Origin: Sipunculus nudus
Taxonomy: Eukaryota > Annelida > Sipuncula > Golfingiida > Sipunculidae
Direction of reading: 5' to 3'
Assembly (NCBI GenBank): GCA_026874595.1
Contig: CM049317.1
Coordinates: 25,198,401 to 25,262,400 of the forward strand
DNA length: 64,000 bases
Each line of letters begins with the position of its first letter. The stretch's first letter is position 1. Below are positions 25,960 to 37,774 of the stretch, piece after piece. The notes below the pieces were generated by a model. The model had not been told where the DNA came from. It ran no database searches and saw only the letters and a list, made by a program, of their open reading frames with translations. The position numbers and the translations under genes are program-made.

Positions 25960-26400
25960 TGGTGATGACAGTGATTGGATACTAAGAGCAGTGGTGATGG
26001 TAATGGTGATGAAAATGATGATGAAATTGCTTGATTATTATGGCTCAGAATAATGTTTTATTGATACTGAATATGCACAAATGCACATGAATATATCATA
26101 TAATACAAGTATCAGTGGGATTGAGTGCAACCTACTTAAAGCTTACCTTGACACTCTCCCAATATAATGGTGATAATGGTAGTGGTCGTAGTGTGATGGT
26201 AATGATATGGATGTTTATTTTAATTTTGGTGATGAGAACATTGATGGTGTAATTATTGTGATTTTGTTCACATTAATTGGGATGATGGGTATAATATTAC
26301 AATTTGTAGTGATTATAATGGTTTTATAACTATTATGGTAACAGAGAAAACATGCAGTGTTGTCAATGATAAGGATGATGACGAGTGTGAGATGATGCTC
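25960..26400 (+). repeat. Degenerate GAT/GGTGAT-rich region
   Basis: Repeated GATGGTGATG, GATGATGA and GATAATGGT-type words in two clusters (25960-26035 and 26165-26400), an eroded trinucleotide array. No long frame uses it, unlike the coding GAT runs at 63.6-63.9 kb. Confidence 0.6.
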
Positions 26401-29287
26401 ATATAATAACAGTGCTCATGCAAAGGATGTTTAATTAAGGGTTTTGAAAGTGAAACTATGTGATAAAATCATGTGTGATGTCAGTTTTAGCAGGATTTAA
26501 ACCCACATCAAAGACCCTGACTTTAACATTATAAATTAAGTCCAGGTGACGGTATCATAGTGACTGATACTAAAGGCATGATCCGGCTTAATTTAAACAT
26601 GGTCTCCACCACCTGGACAGAGTTCCAGTGAACAAACACAGCTGAAACTACTTAAACGAAATGTTGTGCTCCAGGACAAAAAGCTTATTATTGAAAGCAA
26701 TAGCTTAGACAAGGCTTTTAGATTTACCTTCTGGGGGCAGGTGAGCAAGGGTCTCATTAATATCTGAGCATCGAGGTTCATGTGAAATAAACGATTTGGG
26801 TCCACTCCCTTAAAAGGCTGTTAATTTGACCGAACCTGTAATTTAAGACCTGCCACACACCTTTGATCATAACGAACTGGGGACTGTCAGTTTCTACTTG
26901 AAGGATTTCTATTTACTGGCGGATCATTTACCATTTTATGTCCAGACCACCTGACCACCTGTCAGAGAGTAATGACAGGTATTTTGTTCGATTAATAGTT
27001 TCAATGGTCAGGCGTTAAAGCGGTCAATTAAACTGACCAGTCAAGTGACAGTATGTGTGCACAGTGAAATTGGTGGCTTAAGGCATGTCAGGTGACAAAG
27101 AAGAAGGCACCAGACTACATTCATGCTACATTTAAAGTTTGGATTGTTACAGCTTGGGTTATGTATGTTAAATACACCAGTTTTTCTCTACCTCTCATCC
27201 CAATATCTCCCTTATAATCTGTGTGTTTTTTCAGGCACACATATACCCCTGCAGATTCACACATGCACACACGAGCTGAATAAGTTAATTAATTTGCAAT
27301 AGTTGATATATAGGACAACCATGCTTAACAACCTCCTCAGTTTTGTGACCATCTCAATATAATGACAACTTGTGCACATTCACAGTTCTTTTTTGCTCTT
27401 TATATATAAGACCTTCGACACTTAGACAACCACCTCAAACATATGACCACTTTATCAAGGTCCTGTTGTTGGTTGTAAATTTGAGATATAACTCCACTTG
27501 TTTCAGTGCTTATTTTGGATCTTCTGAGGAATCTAAAGATTGAACTTAAATGCTACAGCCAATGGAATACCTCAGCATATGTCTTCATTATTATTTATGG
27601 TAAACCGCAATTGCATACCAGAGCCACCATGTGTGCCTTTAGTGAAACCAACAACATTAGAGGAAGGCATTAAAACTGGATAATTCCTTTGTATTCTCTT
27701 ATTCATTTGAGTAGATTGCAAACCAGAATATAATGTTTCACTTTGTTGAGCTGAAATATGATTAAAGCTAATGTTTAATCGGAAAGATAGATATTTTAAA
27801 CTTCTAAATCGTTCTGAATTTGAATACTAGATGGCACTGACAAGCAAAAGCGGTAGTTACCGTAAATAACAATAATCATGTTCAAAGGTACCCCATTGGC
27901 TAAGTATATTTATAAGCTCATATGCAAACATAAAATTTATCAATAGTTCAAGTTATCAAGGAGTGGTCACTTTTTACATAGAACTTCACAAACTTTGAAT
28001 TTTAAATTCAGCTGTATGCAGGGCTTGGGCTTTGAGCATTATCAGTTGTCACAGCAATTTACTGTTCAAACTTGCCAAATTTATGTTTATGAAGTGAGTG
28101 TAAAAAAAAAGTGAAACGTCAAAACACCAGACAGGAATCAATATTTCAGAAACCTTGATAAAAAACAAAAGCTCATTATTGATGTTCAAAGCAACACAAG
28201 TCATATTACTCTGTGCTTCTTTTTCACCTTTAGTCAGCTAATTTTGTTTCATCTCATACACTTCTTTGGTTTCCTTTGAAGTCTCTAGTCGGACAAAACC
28301 TAACCCACTTCAAGTTAAGTGTTTTTAATTTATGAAAAAAAGAAGAAAGAAAAATTGTGTGTAAACCTTAATTAGCATTCAATCAGGTGTGAGATTGACA
28401 GATATTTTTTCAAACCTGAGTATATTCAGGGCTTGAAAAATCAGGTCATCTGATATGAGTCACATATAAATTTATCGGAAGATTGTCAATTTTTATTTGT
28501 TTTTGCAGTGCTAGTACCAGTGGTAAAAAATTTAAGCTGTGTAGCTCTTGAAATTTTTATGGTTATGTTTTCACTTGTGTATATTTGTTTGTTTGTTTGT
28601 TTCCCTCTTTTTTTAAAGGTTAGGTCAATGGCCTGTTGGTGGCCTTCTGTTGATAACAAAGGTAACCATGTAAGGCCAAAAAAAAGGAAAAGAAAAAAAG
28701 GTATGGTTCTCAGGCACAGCCTGTGTCAGTTTAAACCCCCTGCATCAAAATTTTAATTTGATTTTCATCTTTCAAAAAGATAAAATTATACAATTTTGAT
28801 ATGATTTCCTTTGTTATATAGTGCATTTACCTGTTTAGCAAAAAAAAATTATGTTATTATCATGCTTTTACCTTATAATATGACATTTTTATTTAAACAT
28901 ACAAAGGTAAAACAAAAAATTTCATTTAAAAAAAAGTGAGTGGAAACCAAACCTTTTTTTTTTCTTTTCTTTTTTTTTTCCCCTAATAAGAATGATATGC
29001 TTCCATTGTATATATGTCTTCTGAGACATACAGGCAAAATCTGAAAATGAATCAGATGATGTTCAGAGAGATAAGCTTTTTGTTCAGGCATGTCCCAGCC
29101 AAGTCAGTGACATTGCTCGCTACATCATTGAAAAAGTGAAGATGACAAGCTGTGTGATAAGCACAGTCACTTTCTCCACGAGGATCAGTGGTGTACCAGT
29201 GTGTTATACCTAGCATACAGTGCTGACAGGATGATGTCAAACTGAGAAGACAGCATGGACTTTGTAGCTGAAGGTCCCCAGTTTGGA
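26401..29287. other. Non-coding, with one moderately complex stretch
   Basis: The stretch 26490-27120 has higher complexity and single motifs such as CTTTGATC (TCF-like), but no gene. At 28430-28448 there is a CAGGGCTTGAAAAATCAGG fragment related to the element end at 9031. The remainder is AT-rich. Confidence 0.4.
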
Positions 29288-29305
29288 CCCCCCCCCCCCC
29301 CCCCC
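29288..29305 (+). repeat. C18 homopolymer
   Basis: Uninterrupted run of 18 C; count and stability are uncertain. Confidence 0.9.
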
Positions 29306-30858
29306 AATGCCTCGAAAGCATAATGGTGAAAACTCGAAAAAACCTCAGAGATTTGCTCTAATTTGTTGAATGACAGCTAGGTTATGATAACTGGATTATT
29401 CCTTAACCTGTGTATCTAAAAACCTTAAATCCAGAAGGCTTAATTATAACATACCATTCTTATCATATGGATACCTTTATTCCCATTCAATAGACAGTGC
29501 CACCAACAGGCCATGGACCTATACTTAAAAAAAGGGGAGGAATTTTAAAAAAAGGTGTCAAACTGTCACCATATGAAGAACTTTTAGGCAACAACTTGAA
29601 ATTAAATAAAAAAAAAATATAAAACCTTTGTTAAGTCACTTGAAATAAGACCGTATTATTCAAGAATAGAACACACCAAAGATGAACAAGACCGTATTTG
29701 TATTCATCATTCTCCTGACATACGGCTGATTATTATACCAATAGTTTTTTTTTTGTTTTCCCCCATCCTTTCTCTACATAACCTCAGCCATTATCATCAG
29801 TGTGTAAACAACTGTCATTAAGTGAACTTTTGTCAATACTGTCAATAATCAATAATTCTGTATGTCATGGGAACGGGCAAACATAAGCCTTCAGGCTTGT
29901 ACTCAATCTCTTTGATACTCTGAATTCACTTCATGATCACTGTGTATTTTGTTCTATCTTGTATCAATCAAATCTTTCAAACAAAAAGGCTGAATCTGTA
30001 TTTAACATCAACACCCTGCTAGTTTTGTTATCTGCTTCCTGATTTTAATTTCCCCCGCTGAATGACATCAGGGGTACATGAGTTATTACACATCCGTTGT
30101 GACAAAAACACCATGTCATTTATGAACTATACATCATATTTATTGTCCGTGGAGGACCTAATTTTGTCTGCTATATTTCATGTATTCACAAGTGGCCATA
30201 AAAGATGGGTCTCTGGCTAATTTAGTGTGCTATAAAACCTCTGTGGTTTATTTATGTGACCCAGAGGGACTTCCTTGTCGCAGAAAATTTATTTTCTTTA
30301 TTCATTAAACCGACATCAGGAAAATGCATAACATTTTCCTGATCATATTTATTCAGAAATCAGTAGAAATTTCATTTTAAAGGTCTTTCATTCAAATATA
30401 CACCTTTTATTTACATAAACAGATATAAAAACTTGCAGCATAGGAATTATGCAGTTCAGAGTGGATATTTCCTAAAAGACTCCTCAAGAATGTACAAATG
30501 AAAATAAACCATATCTTGACAAACTTTGTCAAGATATTCTATGAAATATGTACCTGGAAAATAAAGATCAAGATATGCTTTTATTTCAAATTATCCAAAA
30601 TCAGTAGCATTCAGGATTATCCAAGTCCAGTTCACCATGCTTGTTTATACCTTATCAGTTAAATCCAAATTATGATCATATTGATACAACTATGATATGA
30701 TATAACATCACAGTTAATTCAACTTCTTCATATTGTCCCTTTCTTTCTGGTTAAGCATAGCGCCATTATGGCATTTTGCTAAACTTAAAAAAACATGAAA
30801 ATACTTTTGATCTATATCACAGTTTCTGCCTAGAGAAAAAAAAATATGAACATTTTCA
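29306..30858. other. Non-coding, one complex island
   Basis: No gene recognised. The island at about 30090-30310 is less repetitive than its surroundings and has several (C)ATAAA and TTTATG(T/A) words that could be homeodomain sites, but motif content alone proves nothing. Confidence 0.35.
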
Positions 30859-30873
30859 GGGGGGGGGGGGGGG
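30859..30873 (+). repeat. G15 homopolymer
   Basis: Uninterrupted run of 15 G. Confidence 0.9.
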
Positions 30874-31439
30874 CAGACAAGAGCGAGACTATGACGATGA
30901 TCCCCCCTCACTTGATGTTGAAAATTAAATCTTGAAGAGAAGGATTTTTCCTGTATATGTGTGTTCAATTTATTACTCTGCTGTCTTGCCAAGAGGAATT
31001 TTTAATGGCCCTTGTGGTGGAAAGACTAACAACCTAAATTTTGAGATAAGAAAAATCCTTTATATTATATTTTACGTTTGTCTTTAAAATGTGTGTTTAA
31101 AGCTGTTTTGGATATTTATTTGGACAAAACAATGACTTGGCTAGATATTGATGTTATGCATTAACCCAGTTGTACAAAATATCACAGAGGTTATTATTGG
31201 TCAAGCGGTTGTCGAAGTTATGAAGGTATCAAGCCAATTTCCGAGGTTACATTGCAATTTCGTCTTCTGCCCGGAGGCTAGCATTGATCCCGTGGCCCTC
31301 GGGTGGTTAGTCGATCAGTTGGCCTTTGATGGTCGGTCAATTCTGTGACCTTGAGAGTCCACAAGAGTAGCCACCAAGTCCTGTATGTAAATTGAAGGTC
31401 TCTCAATGTTTTTATTACTGTCTCCACTGTAGGAATTGA
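30874..31439. other. Non-coding, short GC-richer island
   Basis: The stretch 31190-31400 is higher in GC and complexity than its surroundings. The frame 31148-31348 (+, 66 codons) has no recognisable domain. No function is assigned. Confidence 0.35.
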
Positions 31440-32100
31440 GAAGGAGGTGATGTATCCATCCCATTTTCTGTGTTTGATTTTGCTGCCATTGGTTTGTCTG
31501 TTAGCAACTTTACTTAAAATGTTATGAACAAATTTTGATAAAAGAAGGGTTAGAGTAACAACCAGGGGTCAAACAATTAAAATTTGGAGGTAGTCTGGGT
31601 CAGCCTTATACATATTTATACGACCGACTATGACGAGACGAATGAAATGGTTGACCCATGGTCCATCCCTCTGATAACTCTTAGAATCACTTAATTACCA
31701 GGGACTTGATGGAATTTCACGAAACTTGTCATAGCTTCTGACCAATAGCTTATGAGTTTGATTATAGGCAAAACCCACGTATATTTATTAAGGTTAGGGG
31801 TCACTAGGCTACTTTATGGTGTCACTGCAATAACTGATTACCTGGAGTATAATGGATTTTGATGAAACTCAGAAATAATGGCCAATATAATATTTTGCCT
31901 TAGTTTGATTCCTTTCAAATCTGTGCATTGTTAATGAGGTCAGAGGCCATCAGACTTTGGTGGCACCATAATAAATTTTCATGAAACTCTTTAAATATTT
32001 ACCAATAAAATTTCAACCTGCGTTAAATTCTTGGCACAACTGACCCATATTTCAAGAGGTCACAAGACATTGCACAGATGTATTATGCACCCTTGCGGTG
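31440..32100 (+). repeat. Dispersed repeat with internal copies, shared with 53146-53340
   Basis: Three successive phrases of the type 'GGATTTTGATGAAACTC...', 'TTTTCATGAAACTCTTTAAA...' and ACCAATAAAATTTCAACCTG recur with about 120-150 bp spacing. The last block, ending in AGAGGTCACAAGACAT, matches intron sequence at 53221-53340 (CTTTAAATATTTACCAA, ...GAGGTCAGACATCACAAG). Confidence 0.6.
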
Positions 32101-33039
32101 CTTTTATCATGTCAAGGAGTCCTCATCATTTTACTAGTATTAGAAGGGAACTGTAAATTTTCAAACAGGGTATTTAAAATGCCCTTCATGAATGCACAGG
32201 TGATAGGACCATGGAATTGGTGAACATTGACACAAATTTCTTTGAGGTTTGATTAATATTATTAATATGTGCTCATGTGTCATCACATTTGATCAGGATC
32301 CTGGTAATATTTAAGATCTAGAATGTTGGCGGAGGCATGGGGTCTTTGAGTGCTTTCAGCTCCATTGTCAGGACACCTAACAAATATCTAAAAAAGTTAC
32401 CAATGAATTTTTTTTGGTGAGATTACCTTTATCTAGGATAAGTCTTTCATAGTAGATTATATATGGCAATAGTTAGGTTATCTATCTATAACATATCAAA
32501 GTAAATTATAAAAGCATGTGGTGTAAATATAAGACCAGTCAGCTGATTGGTTTAGTGGATATGTATGGGAGAGGGAGAGAGAAATATTTTGTTCGACATA
32601 AAGTATCCATATAAAATATATTCAGTTTATGTTGTTTGATGTAGCAAATCAAACCTTGAAGACTATGAGTGAAGATTTTGTCAACAATAATTTGGTCGGT
32701 TTTATTTATGACTTTTGGTGTTATTGTTTCTCAGACAACTGTCTGCTGTCTTATTTCTGGTTTTATTTATAATAAGTGTATCTTTATGTCTTGTGTCATG
32801 TTTGTGTGTCATGGTCCTTGTTGAAAAATTAAATGTTTGTAAATATTTTGGTAGCGCCTCATGGCAGTCATTATAGTTACACAGCTGCCTCATCATCCAA
32901 AGTTGACAGGGTTTAAATCCCTCTACAACTGGCAAGTTTATAGACTTCTTATTTCACATTCATTTAGATGCAATATCTCAACATTCAGCTCTGAGAGAGG
33001 TGCATGTATATACTAAATAGAAAGACATGAATTCCCAGG
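32101..33039. other. Non-coding, nothing recognised
   Basis: AT-rich; no gene or element recognised. Confidence 0.5.
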
Positions 33040-33360
33040 CCTTGACTGAACCACATGGGCCTTATAGTATGGAAACCTCCAGGGCAGAGTACAGCCCAGA
33101 GAGCAATGAAAGTTAATGAACTGCAAGTCCGCAGGAGCAATCAGACAGCCCCATATGTAATATACTATAACACCAAGGGAGCCACCTCCACAATAACCAA
33201 GTGGACAGTTAACCCTAATGGCTCCCCACAGAGCCCTGTGAGTGACCGGTGGCTAATGATGGTCTAATTACTGCAGGAATTATCACTCCATCTTCCCCAC
33301 CCTTCTGGTTGGTCCAGTCGGTCAGGCTATTTATTTTGTTAGGTGACAAGTGCTAATTGG
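33040..33360. other. High-complexity non-coding island (candidate regulatory DNA)
   Basis: Non-repetitive stretch with several TAAT cores (GTTAATG, GGCTAATGATGG, TCTAATTACTGCAG, GCTAATTGGC). The 70-codon frame at 33055-33267 has no recognisable features. A conserved enhancer is possible, but this is inference from composition and motifs only. Confidence 0.25.
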
Positions 33361-34364
33361 CCAGTTCATGTAAATGTCCTAACTGATGGACATACTTACT
33401 AGAGTTTGACACTTCTCGAGTAGCATACAAATACCAAGCCCAAGTCATGTACATGTAATACCACATGGCAGACAACTATATATTAATGCTCAGACTTGTT
33501 TTTAGGTTCTTGATAATAAGCAGATATTCAACAGGACAAAGGTTTATGCATTCCTATTTTGAATAGTCTTTGTTTAACCAAGGGGATGGGTGGATCAGGG
33601 GTTTTTGAGAATGGATGGGATCACATTTTACACCTAGGAACCAGTAGTCATGTATAATAGTCCACAACTCTACAGGTTGGGGGCGGGGGCATCAGAGCAA
33701 AACACTGCAAAAGTAATTTTCTCTGAATCAGCAAGGGCTGGGGTTTTAACGTCCCCACCTCCCACTCCCCCTCCCCATTGTTTAAAAATGATAATTTAAC
33801 AAAAAATATGTGCCCTTTGTTTGGTTTTATGAACATTTTCCCCCCAAAGATTCCCATTAACCTTATAAAGTAAACCATATATGTAGCACTTAAGACAGAA
33901 CTCATCAAAGGCTGAAAAAGTCATGACTTGTATATATAAAATGTTTATGTAAAGCTTGTCAGAATTTGTGTGATATCTAAAATTAACATAACAAATAAAG
34001 GGTTAGACATGGTTTGATAAATTAGTTGAACAGTAAAACTTGAACAGTTCAGATAATGTAGAGGCTAATATTTTTTTCATTTAACATGTGCAGGCTTATG
34101 TCAAATGCAGCCTAGGGTATATGAAGAATAAACAGCTGAACAAATTTAAGTATGGCCTGTATTATTAAAGCTGGCTATTCACCTTCCTTATATATGTAGA
34201 GTGTGTGATGTCTGTTTTGTTCTGGGTACATGTTAGTGAACTGTAGTAAATTCCTGCCGAGAAAAGTTCTGATAAACCCCCTGTGACAGATCATGAGCTT
34301 GATCATCTACAAGCTCTTAGTAAACACCATACATGAGTCCATGTTGAAAAACAAAAAAAAAACT
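33361..34364. other. Non-coding, nothing recognised
   Basis: AT-rich with a small G/C-rich patch near 33676-33780. No gene recognised. Confidence 0.5.
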
Positions 34365-34597
34365 TGTAACTGAAGGTGGTAGGTTGCATATGTGTAAAGT
34401 CACTATAATTGCAAGATGTCATTTGCAAAACATTTGCGGTCAGATATACTTATTTAATGTGCAAACACAAGGATATAAACAAAAATTGACAGCCTTACAG
34501 TGTACTCTGAGTAAGGGTTGTCTGAACTTTTTTTATGAACGGTTCAAAGGATTATCTTTAGTTAATAGAAGTCAGATATGGGAATAGGTCCCTTTAA
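34365..34597 (+). repeat. Interspersed repeat shared with 51205-51330
   Basis: TAACTGAAGGTGGTAGGTTGC, CAAGATGTCATTTGCAAAAC and CAGATATACTTATT appear here in order, and again at 51205-51330 as AAGGTGGTAGGTTGCATAT, CAAAATGCCATTTGCAAAGC and CAGATACCCTTATT. The copy here ends with the terminus block TTTAGTTAATAGAAGTCAGA also seen at 16070 and, inverted, at 22707. Confidence 0.7.
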
Positions 34598-34604
34598 CAA
34601 TTCA

Positions 34605-35057
34605 CTTCCTTAACAAAAAAGTCCATACTTCCTTGACAAAAATGTCCATACTTCCTTAACAAAAAAGTCCATACTTCCTTAACAAAAATGTCCATACTTC
34701 ATTAACAAAAACGTCCATACTTCCTTAACAAAAATGTCCATATTTCCTTTACAAAAAAGTCCATACTTCCTTAACAAAAAATTCCATACTTCCTTTACCA
34801 AAAAAAGTCCACACTTCCTTTACGAAAAGTACGTACTTCCTTTACAAAAAATTCATACTTCCTTCACAAAAATGTCCATACTTCCTTTACAAAAATGTCC
34901 ATACTTCCCTACAAAAAAGTGCCTACTTCCTTTACAAAAAAATCCATACTTTACAAATAAGTCCATACTTCCTTTTAAAAAAATTCCATACTTCCTTCAC
35001 AAAACTAGTCCATGTTTCCTTGCAAAAAGTCCATTCATCCTTTACAAAAAAGTCGAT
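34605..35057 (+). repeat. 23-bp minisatellite, about 19-20 units
   Basis: Head-to-tail units near CTTCCTTAACAAAAA(A/T)GT followed by CCATA. Later units carry TTTACAAAA in place of TTAACAAAA, so the two halves of the array have diverged subtypes. The open frame across it (34734-35090) is a by-product of the repeat. Confidence 0.95.
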
Positions 35058-35199
35058 GTACTTGGCTCAAACGTATTATGTATCATTTAAGTATTTAATG
35101 TGCACATGCTGAAGTTAACATCTTTCTACTTACCCACAGTTTTGTACACCTTGCAAGTTTTATCCAGATGCACACAAAGTTAAATCTATCAATGTCTTT

Positions 35200-36020
35200 T
35201 CATCCCAACACCTTGAGGGCAGCTCTCACAGAGCAGAGATGAGAATTATACGATCTGAACAGCTGATAATGGACACAAGACAAGCCAGGGAGCTGCGCAA
35301 TCAGGAGTATATCGCTCTCAAATCCTCTGCATCCATAAGTCAATAACGGCCAGCAGATCTTGAGGCAGAGTCCACCCACCAGCGATCTGGTGAGGAACCT
35401 ATTGTAGATGAGCCACGGTCTCACACTCTGCTGATAAATCCAGTGGTCCCCTCACAGGCAGGTGATTTTACTAGCTGGATTTATTAGCAGAATAATGTGG
35501 CTGCCTCCCCCAATATTGGATCTAGCGTAGTATTTTGTTAAGCCCTTCCACGATATGACTTGATTTGAGACCGTTGTGACTTTTGTCCATGATAAATAAA
35601 CCATTTCTTGTACAAACCTTGAGGACTTGGTTTTTAGATTGATTGGATCGGGCGTGTAATGGCCCTGCTAGATTTCTGTTCTACAACAGTCGTCCAGGCC
35701 GCTGTGGCCAGTGTATTGCCCGCTAAATGATTTGATAAACACTGATTATGCTTTATGTCTTGTTCTTTATATTACAGGCTTGTCATGACTTGCTCTGTAA
35801 TGTTTATTTATTGGAGTCAGCTCGACAGCCTGATAATTGCCTAATTTGTTCACATTATTGCCGACAGATTTATTTCCTCTTCGGACTCTGTTGGTTTCAC
35901 ATTTTCTGCTTTTAATTATTGCATGCTGATTAATTAAGCTTATGTTCTGACATATGTTTCGGCTCATATTTTGTTGACACACAAATGTTTGTTAATTGAT
36001 TGCACCTAAATAATAATGGA
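35200..36020. other. High-complexity non-coding islands (candidate regulatory DNA)
   Basis: Two adjacent blocks (35200-35460 and 35560-36010) are non-repetitive. The second contains a dense homeodomain/POU-like cluster at 35911-35938 (TTTAATTATTGCATGCTG, then ATTAATTAAG). No frame looks coding. A conserved enhancer is a reasonable guess, nothing firmer. Confidence 0.3.
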
Positions 36021-36124
36021 CAGACATGTTTTACACATGTTATGGAGATACTGTGATGGTGTTTTATTTACCTGTATATTTTTCTGGGATTTAAAAAAAT
36101 AATAAAAAAACAGTGATCTGAGCT

Positions 36125-37130
36125 GTTAGATAAAAAAAAGAATAGAGTGAGACAGGTGAATTAAGAGAGACAGGACAACATGGCATGAGAGAGAAAGGGA
36201 GAGAGAGAAGGTATAAATAAATATGGTACTACAAAAAGAAAGACATAGACACAGAAATAATGAAAGAAAGAAACAGGGAGAAGTGTCAAAATATGGTAAC
36301 CAGAAACAGAACGAGTAAGACAGACTAACTGAGAGAAAGTGAGTCGGCAAAAGGGAGGTCATGTATACCAGATGGTTAAGAAAAAAAAAAGAAATGTTAT
36401 ACATAGACATATTAACCACAAGAAGATTAAAGAGGATTAAATACTCTGTGGTGGATGTAGAAACAAGGAGAGAGATACAGAAACAGAGAGAGACAGAAAG
36501 AGAGAGAAAAAAACACAGGTCAATTAAGAGAGAGAGATGTAGAGAGAGAGAAACAATGGGAAAGAGAAGCAATGATAAAAAGCAGTGAGAGAGAAATAGA
36601 TAAGCACAAAGATGAACACATAGGGAGAAAAAAAGAGACACAGAAAAAAAAACAAAGAAAGTGTCAGGAAGAGAGAGAAAGAGTAAAGAGAGAAGAAATA
36701 GAGAAACATAACAGAAAAAAAAACAACAGAGAGAGAAAAAGTTAGCAAAGACATAGTACAAGAGAGAAACAAAGTGAAAGTAGAGAATAGAGAGAAACAC
36801 AGAGAGAGAAAGAGGAAGATAGAGAAGCTCTAGATAAAATGGCAAACTGAGATGCACAGAGGGAGAAAAGCTGAAAAAAAAACAGAAAAAAAACAGAAAG
36901 AAAAAAGCAGAGAAAGAGACAACAAGAGAGAGAAACAGTAAAGAGAAAGAAACACAGAAAAAAAAACAGAACAGAGAGAGAGAAAAAGAGATGCGAGAGA
37001 AAAGAGACGTTTAGAGAGGGAAACAAAGAGAGGATTGTAGATAAAGAGAAACAGATAAAAACAGATTTAGAGGGAGAGAGAGAAAGAGAGAGAAGGAGAC
37101 ATAGTCACCAGACAGGAAAAGAAGGAGAAA
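36125..37130 (+). repeat. About 1-kb polypurine region (degenerate GA/GAAA)
   Basis: Roughly a kilobase where the plus strand is dominated by A and G, mostly GAGAGA, AGAAA and AAAAAAC words. It is interrupted by a normal-complexity patch at about 36340-36460. The 243-codon minus-strand frame 36126-36857 is a Phe/Ser/Leu artefact of this composition. Confidence 0.9.
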
Positions 37131-37774
37131 AGACATGAGGGACATGTAAGTCACATACACATACCAGTTAGCTACGGAAGGATTTATTAAATAAGACACG
37201 CTGTGTGGTTCCTTACAAGTGTGGTACATCAGACAGACTGGTTTGTTGTTAGTATTAGTAGTAAATCCCGAGTAATATACCTGTATACATGTGGTGACCA
37301 GCAGGGTGCCAGGTTAATGCAGGGACGCAGTTATTGGGCATGTTTTATCAGCTATGTGTATCTCTTTCTATATTAAACCTTTGACAGTGGAAGCATATAT
37401 CTTCCCATATATATAAAAGTATCCTGTTGATGACAGAAAGCTTAAGCTGGAGACTGCCTGGACAGGTGATACCTTGTCCTAGTAAGACCACTAAATGTGA
37501 TGCACTGGATACCTGTATATTAGGCGTCTTAAGTGTCCGCCTGTAAGTTCAAACAGATGGAGAACACATGTGAGAACCTGTAGAGCCTTATCATCAACCC
37601 ATGTGTGATGAATCCATGTTCTCCAGGGAAATGTACTTGTGGCATCTGAGCTGGGTAATTTGTTCTACTGAAACCCTGTCAATTTCTCATTTATTTCATT
37701 TTTTAGGACAAGAGATAGTTCTGATGTTGTACTTTAGTGTTGTTGATAGATATGGCTCTAATATAATGACTTTT
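37131..37774. other. Non-coding, nothing recognised
   Basis: Ordinary intergenic-looking sequence between a purine tract and a tandem repeat block. Confidence 0.5.

Noticed and set aside
34734-35090. 118-codon frame with Ser/Pro/Phe/Lys repeats
   Set aside because: It runs through the 23-bp minisatellite, whose period is not a multiple of three; it is a repeat artefact.
36126-36857. 243-codon minus-strand frame, the longest closed frame in the window
   Set aside because: Almost entirely Phe/Ser/Leu from a degenerate GA/CT tract. Two other minus-strand frames from the same tract look the same, so this is compositional.
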